From UBA4877 sp002399345 (lineage in GTDB: Bacteria; Bacillota; Thermoanaerobacteria; Thermoanaerobacterales; UBA4877), in assembly GCA_036752905.1 (NCBI GenBank), contig DAIORT010000010.1, positions 6,079 through 70,078 of the forward strand: a DNA stretch of 64,000 nucleotides, read 5' to 3'. The stretch's first letter is position 1, and the number at the start of each line of letters is the position of its first letter. The notes under the pieces are model-generated. The model was not told the DNA's origin. It ran no database searches and saw nothing but the letters and a program-made list of their open reading frames with translations. Both the position numbers and the translations under genes were made by a program. Of the stretch, positions 58,750 to 64,000 are shown piece after piece.

Positions 58750-60168
58750 ATGAGAGATAAGTATGAGGGCTGTTTGGCCGGTCTGGCCGTGGGTGACACC
58801 ATGGGCATGCCTACCGAGCTTTTAAGCAGGGACGAGATAAAGAGCACATATGGCCGCACCTGCGGCATGGTGGATGCCGCAGGCGGAGGAAATATAGGAC
58901 TTAAAAGAGGCAGTTATACCGACGATACACAGATGACCATGGCACTGGCCAAGGCAATAAATAAGGCGGGTTATGTGGAGCAGTATACGGTGGCTGATGA
59001 GTTTATGAAGCTGGATGGCCGCCTTATAGGCGGGGGCGCCGGCTGCATGGAAGGTATAGCTAATATGAAGCGCGGCATACCCTGGGACAAAGCGGGAAGC
59101 AGCAGCGCGGGGAACGGAGCAGCCATGAGGACGGCGCCGGTGGCTCTCTTTTACCATGGTGATGCAAGCAGGATTTTGAGGGCGGTAAGGGTACATAGCA
59201 TAATGACCCATAAGGATAGCAGGGCAGTTGAGGCTGCGCAAATGACCTCCTTGGCCATAGACTATCTGCTGGACGGAAAGGATCCTGCTGACCTTTTAGA
59301 TTATCTTATTTCGTTTGCTATAAATAGCGAGATAAAGGATGTTCTTGAAGAGACTAGCAGTCTTGCACAAAGTAGTGGTGATGGAGAGATAGCCTTGAAT
59401 AAATTTGATATCTCCGGTTATTCGGTGGGCAGCCTAGGCGCCGTTCTTTATATATTCATTAAGCATGCGGATAGCTACCGGGATACCGTCCTTACGGCGG
59501 CCAATATGGGAGGCGACTCGGATACAATAGCAGCCATAGCGGGGGCGCTTTCCGGTGCGTATAACGGGATAGTCGGCATACCGGAGGATTGGATTAAAAC
59601 GCTGAAGGATGAAGAAATTATTATCGGCCTAGCTGATGAACTTTATGATCTCAGCCTCAACCCTTATAAGCCCGTGCCCGACGTATTGGATTATAACTTG
59701 AAGGCTATCTTCGTAGGCTATAACCCCGGCCTGGCCTCGGCGGAAAGGGGACATTTTTATGCATCAAACACAAACCGTTTCTGGAAGGTTCTCAATGAAA
59801 GCGGTATACTTCCCCAGCCGCTTACCTGGAAGGATGACTGGCGCATGGCCGGATATGGTTACGGACTCACCGACATAGTTAAGCAATGTACAAGAGAAGC
59901 CAAGGACATAACCGATGATATGTATGAAAAAGGTAAGAAAAGGCTGATAAGGGTTTTAAACCAGTATCACCCCGGTATCATATGCTATAACGGCAAGGGG
60001 ATATACCAAAAGCTGATGGGTCTTAAAAAAATTGACTACGGAGTTCAACCCACACATGCTGTGCCGGGAATTATGGACTATGTTGTTCCTTCAACCAGTG
60101 GACGCACAGGTATAAAATGGAGTGTGAGGCTGGGATATTTTGCAGAATTAAACAACATGATTAATTAA
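58750..60168 (+). CDS. ADP-ribosylglycohydrolase fused to a Mug/TDG-type uracil/thymine-DNA glycosylase
   Basis: 472 residues from the ATG at 58750 (GGTGAT close upstream; ATG 58744 is the alternative). Residues 1 to ~300 are an ARH/DraG-type domain: KYEGCLAGLAVGDTMGMPTE, SYTDDTQMTMALA (magnesium ligands) and MGGDSDTIAAIAGALSGAYNG. Residues ~309-472 (from about 59674) are a mismatch-specific DNA glycosylase: IFVGYNPGLASAERGHFYA (motif with Asn325 equivalent to the catalytic Asn of TDG/Mug), NRFWKVLNESG, YGLTDIV and VPSTSGR (the N/M-P-S-S/G-x-R insertion loop). The linker is short and there is no frameshift, so it is one polypeptide. ARH enzymes remove ADP-ribose from proteins or DNA/RNA; TDG removes U or T from G mispairs. 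The combination suggests repair of modified DNA (inference). Confidence 0.88.
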   Translation: MRDKYEGCLAGLAVGDTMGMPTELLSRDEIKSTYGRTCGMVDAAGGGNIGLKRGSYTDDTQMTMALAKAINKAGYVEQYTVADEFMKLDGRLIGGGAGCMEGIANMKRGIPWDKAGSSSAGNGAAMRTAPVALFYHGDASRILRAVRVHSIMTHKDSRAVEAAQMTSLAIDYLLDGKDPADLLDYLISFAINSEIKDVLEETSSLAQSSGDGEIALNKFDISGYSVGSLGAVLYIFIKHADSYRDTVLTAANMGGDSDTIAAIAGALSGAYNGIVGIPEDWIKTLKDEEIIIGLADELYDLSLNPYKPVPDVLDYNLKAIFVGYNPGLASAERGHFYASNTNRFWKVLNESGILPQPLTWKDDWRMAGYGYGLTDIVKQCTREAKDITDDMYEKGKKRLIRVLNQYHPGIICYNGKGIYQKLMGLKKIDYGVQPTHAVPGIMDYVVPSTSGRTGIKWSVRLGYFAELNNMIN

Positions 60169-60273
60169 ACATTTGTCATATAATAAATGATATGCAGCTT
60201 TCTAATTGCATTATACTGTGAATTGAAAATTTGTGCTTTATTTATTTTTATTTGGCGCGAAAATTGAAGAACC

Positions 60274-60358
60274 TGTGGAAAAACCTGTGAATATTGTTGA
60301 AAACTCTGTGGAAAGGCTTTGAAAAACCTTTTGAAATTGCAGTGGAAATTGTGGAAAT
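60274..60358. repeat. Cluster of TGTGGAAA-like elements resembling DnaA boxes
   Basis: TGTGGAAAA (60274), TGTGAATAT (60286), TGTGGAAAG (60307), AGTGGAAAT (60341) and TGTGGAAAT (60350), all on the plus strand within 85 bases. TTTTCCACA is one base from the DnaA consensus TTATCCACA. The cluster lies in the gap before the DNRLRE gene's terminator and is not coding. Confidence 0.45.
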
Positions 60359-60363
60359 GAAAA

Positions 60364-60387
60364 ATAGGGACCAAAATAAGTCCCTAT
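60364..60387 (-). terminator. Terminator of the DNRLRE gene
   Basis: On the minus strand ATAGGGAC, loop TTATTTTG, GTCCCTAT, followed by TTTTTCATTT. Confidence 0.8.
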
Positions 60388-60394
60388 AATGAAA

Positions 60395-60994
60395 TTATTC
60401 CGGGTTATCTTCATGAAACTCAGGATCTGCCTCACCCTCGGATGGATTTTCAGGCTGAACAGGTTTTTCTTTATGGGAATAGGTTATCTTTAGGCCAGGC
60501 CGAAGCTCCGCATTTAAATTTTCGGAGGTTGCAAATCTTTTGGTTTCACCGTCGGCTGCCTCCGTGGATTTTAATAAAACTCCAAAATTGGTTTTGGTAT
60601 GCTTAAACCAATGGGACATAAACTCCGTGATGTCCCATTGATAAAACCCGGCATTTTTAACCGGTACCGTGGGGCCGTGGGATAACTCGTCATAGCCGGG
60701 GGCGCTTTCCCAGTTTACCGCATTCCCCTGCCACTTTTGTGTGACTAAGTATGGCGTTACATAGGCGCATACCGCCGGATCGGTAACATCGCACACATAA
60801 AGCTTAAGTATGGCGCTGGTTATATCTACACAGTCATTCATATCGGAAAGATCAAACTTCACGAGGTCACGGTATATGGAATTGCGGGAATATCTGCCTA
60901 CCCACATGGTAGCATCGCCTGTCCTTATGGCGTCCGGGTAGCCCGACTCGATTGCGGTGTCATCTTTAACAGGTTTAATTATAATTTTAGGCAT
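60395..60994 (-). CDS. DNRLRE-domain protein without signal peptide
   Basis: 199 residues; ~1-170 is a DNRLRE domain, a jelly-roll beta-sandwich often found in surface and cell-wall proteins (YSRNSIYRDLVKFDLSDMNDC, ITSAILKLYVCD, VNWESAPGYDE, QWDITEFMSHWF and FGVLLKST motifs). The last ~30 residues are Pro/Glu-rich (EKPVQPENPSEGEADPEFHEDNPE in part). There is no export signal, unusual for this domain; stand-alone versions occur in spore formers and might be packaged into the spore surface, which needs no signal peptide (inference). RBS GGAGG. Monocistronic. Confidence 0.8.
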   Translation of the reverse strand: MPKIIIKPVKDDTAIESGYPDAIRTGDATMWVGRYSRNSIYRDLVKFDLSDMNDCVDITSAILKLYVCDVTDPAVCAYVTPYLVTQKWQGNAVNWESAPGYDELSHGPTVPVKNAGFYQWDITEFMSHWFKHTKTNFGVLLKSTEAADGETKRFATSENLNAELRPGLKITYSHKEKPVQPENPSEGEADPEFHEDNPE

Positions 60995-61044
60995 ATGTGT
61001 TCCTCCATCCTATAGAATAGTACAGTATAATATATGTAATTACA

Positions 61045-61326
61045 TCATTTTTTGCTCATTTTGATTAAGATGCCATCCCATATGCATACGAGTACGACTG
61101 AGCCTATAAGGCCGCCTGTAAAGGCAAAATTATGGATGGCCGGCCCCCAGCCCGTGATTGTTTCGCCAAACCATCCGCCTGCTATAGACATGATAAGCGG
61201 CCAGGAAAACCCCCCATAGATCTTTGTTAATCTGTCCATATATGTTTTCCCGGATTTAAAATTTATAAGCGGGTGTATGATTAAAAAAACCAAGATGCCA
61301 ATGATTACAAGCAGAAATAAATACAT
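61045..61326 (-). CDS. Small membrane protein of unknown function
   Basis: 93 residues with three predicted helices: residues 1-22 (MYLFLLVIIGILVFLIIHPL), a middle stretch 41-62 containing GGFSWPLIMSIAGGWFGET, and 66-90 (FAFTGGLIGSVVLVCIWDGILI). The glycine-rich GGWFGETITGW turn is distinctive. RBS GGAAGG. I do not recognise the family. It lies alone between the DNRLRE gene and the divergent GntP permease gene. Confidence 0.6.
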   Translation of the reverse strand: MYLFLLVIIGILVFLIIHPLINFKSGKTYMDRLTKIYGGFSWPLIMSIAGGWFGETITGWGPAIHNFAFTGGLIGSVVLVCIWDGILIKMSKK

Positions 61327-61466
61327 ATATTATCGCTTCCTTTCCGATAATATTATATTTAGCTACATTTATTAAAAGAACTGAGAATTATGTGATTTAA
61401 GTCATGAAATGCAAGAAATAAGATGTATAATTAATATGTACATAAAATTATAAAGGGAGTGATTGT

Positions 61467-62849
61467 ATGACGCCTGAACAGGTGGAACAGATGCAGGCAG
61501 GAATGATCCATGGACCGCTACTGCTTTTATTTCTTGTGTTAGCAATCGTTTTCATTATTTATTCTACATCAAAGTGGAAGCTGCACCCGTTTTTATCACT
61601 GATTTTTGCAGCATACGGAATGGCCTTTTTATCGGGAATGCCCCTTAAGTATGTAGGTACGGTCATATCCAGTGGATTTGGTGATCTTATGACCAGTATA
61701 GGCTTGGTTATAGTATTTGGTACAATCATAGGAACGATTATAGAAAAGTCGGGAGCCGCACTTAAAATGGCTGATACCATACTGGGCCTGGTCGGTGAGA
61801 AGCGCTCCGCATTAGCCATGTCCATAATAGGCTATATAACCAGCATACCGGTATTCTGCGACTCCGGTTTTGTAATTCTGACACCGCTTAATAAAGCTTT
61901 GGCGAAAAGATCCGGCATACCCCTGGCCACCATGGCTGTGGCACTCTCTACCGGGCTTTATGCAACACATACGTTGGTCCCGCCTACACCGGGACCTATA
62001 GCTGCGGCCGGGAATATAGGAGCAGATTTGGGACTTGTAATATTAATCGGTCTTATCGTATCCATACCTGCAGCACTGGTCGGCTTATGGTGGGCAAACA
62101 GAGTGGGCGGCAGCATAGAGATAGAAGGAGAAAGTGAGAACTTAAGCTACGAGGATCTTAAGAAGCAATATAAAAATCTTCCCAACGCATGGCTGTCTTT
62201 TGCCCCCATAGTCGTTCCCATACTGCTCATTGCCCTTTCGTCAATAGCCAGTTTTACCGGATATGAGGGATTAGGTAGCCAGCTCATAGTATTTTTAGGT
62301 ACTCCCATAAATGCATTGATGATTGGCGTGCTTCTTTCTTTCCTGCTCATGCCTAATTTCTCCGAAGAAACCATAACCGGTTGGATAGGCAAGGGCATGG
62401 CGGATTCTGTAAACATACTGTTGATTACGGGAGCAGGCGGTACACTGGGTGCAGTACTTGCGAAGACACCGATGTCTGAGTACATCAAATCATTTGCTTC
62501 CAGCAGATTCACGGGTGCAATGGCTATTTTGCTGCTGTTTATAATTTCAGCGCTGTTAAAGACCGCACAAGGTTCGTCAACGGTTGCATTGGTTACGACA
62601 TCCAGCATGATGGCCCCCATGCTCACACAACTGGGGTTAACAACACCTATTCAGTTAACACTAGCAGTCATGGCCATCGGTGCCGGAGCTATGACTGTAT
62701 CCCATGTAAACGATAGTTATTTCTGGGTGGTAAGCCAGTTTTCCGGCATGAAGGTGACCGATGCCTATAAGGCTCAGACCATGGGCACCCTTCTTGAAGG
62801 GGTTACAGCTATAGCATTTACTCTGATACTGTATTTCATAATTGGATAG
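61467..62849 (+). CDS. GntP-family gluconate/hydroxy-acid permease
   Basis: 460 residues, about 12-14 helices. GntP landmarks: GFGDLMTSIGLVIVFGTIIGTIIEKSGAALKMADTIL (read in parts), IPVFCDSGFVILTPLNKALAKRSGIPLA, ATHTLVPPTPGPIAAAGNIGADLG, and LLKTAQGSSTVALVTTSSMMAPM. The family imports gluconate, glycerate and related hydroxy acids with protons. The following gene is a glycerate kinase, so D-glycerate is the most likely substrate here, or a hydroxy acid leading to it (inference). RBS AAAGGGAGTG. Confidence 0.92.
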   Translation: MTPEQVEQMQAGMIHGPLLLLFLVLAIVFIIYSTSKWKLHPFLSLIFAAYGMAFLSGMPLKYVGTVISSGFGDLMTSIGLVIVFGTIIGTIIEKSGAALKMADTILGLVGEKRSALAMSIIGYITSIPVFCDSGFVILTPLNKALAKRSGIPLATMAVALSTGLYATHTLVPPTPGPIAAAGNIGADLGLVILIGLIVSIPAALVGLWWANRVGGSIEIEGESENLSYEDLKKQYKNLPNAWLSFAPIVVPILLIALSSIASFTGYEGLGSQLIVFLGTPINALMIGVLLSFLLMPNFSEETITGWIGKGMADSVNILLITGAGGTLGAVLAKTPMSEYIKSFASSRFTGAMAILLLFIISALLKTAQGSSTVALVTTSSMMAPMLTQLGLTTPIQLTLAVMAIGAGAMTVSHVNDSYFWVVSQFSGMKVTDAYKAQTMGTLLEGVTAIAFTLILYFIIG

Positions 62850-62933
62850 GTATCCCTATTTAAAAAGATTTTACTAAAAATATATAGAATATCTAAAATA
62901 AAATAGAGGTATGGAAAGGGCGGTATGATTAAC

Positions 62934-64000
62934 ATGAAAGCAGTTATTTCTCCGGATTCATATAAGGGAAGTCTTACATCTAAACAGGTATGTGATGCCA
63001 TAGCGGAGGGCCTTAAAAGGGCGGGGGGTTTTGATATAGATAAGATACCTATAGCGGACGGTGGCGAGGGTACGGTGGAGGCATTCATAACCGCGGTAGG
63101 CGGAGAGGTTGTACATACATCCGTTAAAGGACCGCTGGGAGTTACGCAGGATAGTTTTTATGGCATACTGAAAGACGGCAGATGTGTGGTGGAGATGGCC
63201 GCGGCATCCGGTCTTAATATGGTGCCGGAGGGGAAAAGAAATCCTCTTGTCACCACCACATATGGGACGGGAGAGATTATAAAGGATGCGATAAAAAGAG
63301 GATGCAGGGATTTTATCATAGGCATTGGAGGGAGTGCCAGTAATGACTGCGGAGCAGGCATGCTGCAGGCGCTTGGCGTAAAGGTGCTTGATAAGAATGG
63401 TGATGAGATAGGGCGGGGCGGAGGACAACTTGACAGGGTTTGTTCATTGGATCTTTCGCATTTGAATAAGATGATCGCAGGTTGCCATTTTACTATAGCC
63501 AGTGATGTGGATAACCCGCTATGCGGTGAAAACGGTGCCTCGGCTGTTTATGGACCGCAGAAGGGCGCATCAAAGCATATGATAGAAGTTCTGGATAGCA
63601 ACCTCTGCCATTTTGCCAATGTTACGGCAAAAACCATTGGCAAGGACTGGCGGGACTACCCAGGAGCAGGCGCGGCAGGCGGCCTGGGTTTTGCATTTAA
63701 GGCTTTCTTGAATGCGGATATAAAGAGCGGCATAGATGTGGTGGTGCAGGCTACGCAGCTGGAGGATGTAATAAAGGATTCGGATATTGTTTTTACCGGA
63801 GAGGGCAATACGGATTTTCAGACGGTAAGGTTTGGAAAGGCTCCGGCAGGTATTACAAAGTTAGCAAAAAAATACGGCAAGCCCGCGGTTATTATCTCGG
63901 GGGGCCTGGGCAGGGGATATAAGGAGCTGTATGATATCGGCGCCACTGCATTATTTTCCATTGCCGACCGGCCCATGAGCCTGGGAGAGGCAATGGACGG
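62934..64000 (+). CDS. Glycerate kinase, GarK/GlxK type (cut by window end)
   Basis: About 355 residues are visible from the ATG at 62934 (AAGGGCGG upstream; ATG 62925 is the alternative). The open frame runs off the window. Family motifs: MKAVISPDSYKGSLTS (the 'I-A-P-D-S-F/Y-K-G-S-L' start), IPIADGGEGTVEAF, VEMAAASGLNMVP, TTYGTGEII, GIGGSASNDCGAGMLQALG and FTGEGNTDFQT. It phosphorylates glycerate (GarK gives 2-phosphoglycerate) and should work together with the GntP permease encoded 84 bases upstream. Full length is normally about 375-380 residues, so only a few codons are missing. Confidence 0.93.
   Translation, partial: MKAVISPDSYKGSLTSKQVCDAIAEGLKRAGGFDIDKIPIADGGEGTVEAFITAVGGEVVHTSVKGPLGVTQDSFYGILKDGRCVVEMAAASGLNMVPEGKRNPLVTTTYGTGEIIKDAIKRGCRDFIIGIGGSASNDCGAGMLQALGVKVLDKNGDEIGRGGGQLDRVCSLDLSHLNKMIAGCHFTIASDVDNPLCGENGASAVYGPQKGASKHMIEVLDSNLCHFANVTAKTIGKDWRDYPGAGAAGGLGFAFKAFLNADIKSGIDVVVQATQLEDVIKDSDIVFTGEGNTDFQTVRFGKAPAGITKLAKKYGKPAVIISGGLGRGYKELYDIGATALFSIADRPMSLGEAMD

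Noticed and set aside
60165..60435. Two overlapping Phe/Ser/Gln-rich minus-strand frames of 65-69 residues
   Set aside because: They arise from the repeated TTTCCACAG-like DNA and overlap the terminator of the DNRLRE gene; not protein-like.
1..64000. CRISPR arrays, tRNA or rRNA genes, prophage or IS elements
   Set aside because: No regularly spaced repeats, tRNA-like GTTCGAAT arms in gaps, transposase or phage structural genes were seen.

Overview
The window comes from an endospore-forming, anaerobic member of the Clostridia (Bacillota). The evidence is a cotJABC spore-coat operon, a YtvI-type sporulation membrane protein, rubrerythrin, strong GGAGG ribosome binding sites, frequent TTG/GTG starts and G+C that looks moderate (low 40s by eye). 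It is ordinary chromosome: I see no phage, IS, CRISPR, rRNA or tRNA genes. About 65 genes are packed closely, mostly on the plus strand.

Layout. 0-3 kb: the 5' end of a flavodoxin gene, an ElaA-type acetyltransferase, a secreted protein and a LacI-family repressor. 3.4-9.8 kb: a sugar operon (TIM-like isomerase, LarA-like nickel-pincer enzyme, phosphomannose-isomerase-like protein, fructose-type PTS IIB-IIC, class II aldolase, PTS IIA) read away from that repressor and closed by a strong terminator. 9.9-21 kb: PepV, DedA, YjeM, a zinc-uptake operon with its own Fur-family repressor, urocanate hydratase, a fuculose-phosphate-type aldolase and gltX. 21-26 kb: sporulation block (YtvI, PAP2 phosphatase, CotJA-B-C, a lipoprotein, a LysM protein fused to a ferritin-like domain). 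26-33 kb: OPT transporter, ABC-class ATPase with QueG and a DUF819 membrane protein, RDD protein, thioesterase. 33-39 kb: a complete ribose operon rbsRKDACB with tandem operators.

39.0-44.7 kb holds an AT-rich dipeptide/nickel ABC operon bracketed by a perfect 97-bp direct repeat of the rbsB 3' end, so it looks inserted there with restoration of rbsB. 44.8-49 kb: nitronate monooxygenase-like protein, rubrerythrin, then a DauR-like regulator, RidA and threonine dehydratase. 49-53 kb: an SDF symporter with a potentially structured leader, then DUF3100, a small membrane protein and an M20 amidohydrolase. 53-57 kb: shikimate kinase, amino-acid permease, beta-lactamase-fold hydrolase, VanX-type dipeptidase. 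57-64 kb: patatin, nucleoside hydrolase, an ADP-ribosylglycohydrolase fused to a TDG/Mug-type DNA glycosylase, a DNRLRE protein, GntP permease and a glycerate kinase cut by the window end.

Most worth following up: the ADP-ribosylglycohydrolase/DNA-glycosylase fusion; the nickel-pincer enzyme inside a PTS sugar operon; 21 exact copies of the 9-mer GGCCTGGCC / GGCCAGGCC, where chance predicts fewer than one; and the 97-bp repeat around the peptide ABC operon. All family calls come from reading motifs; no search was run.
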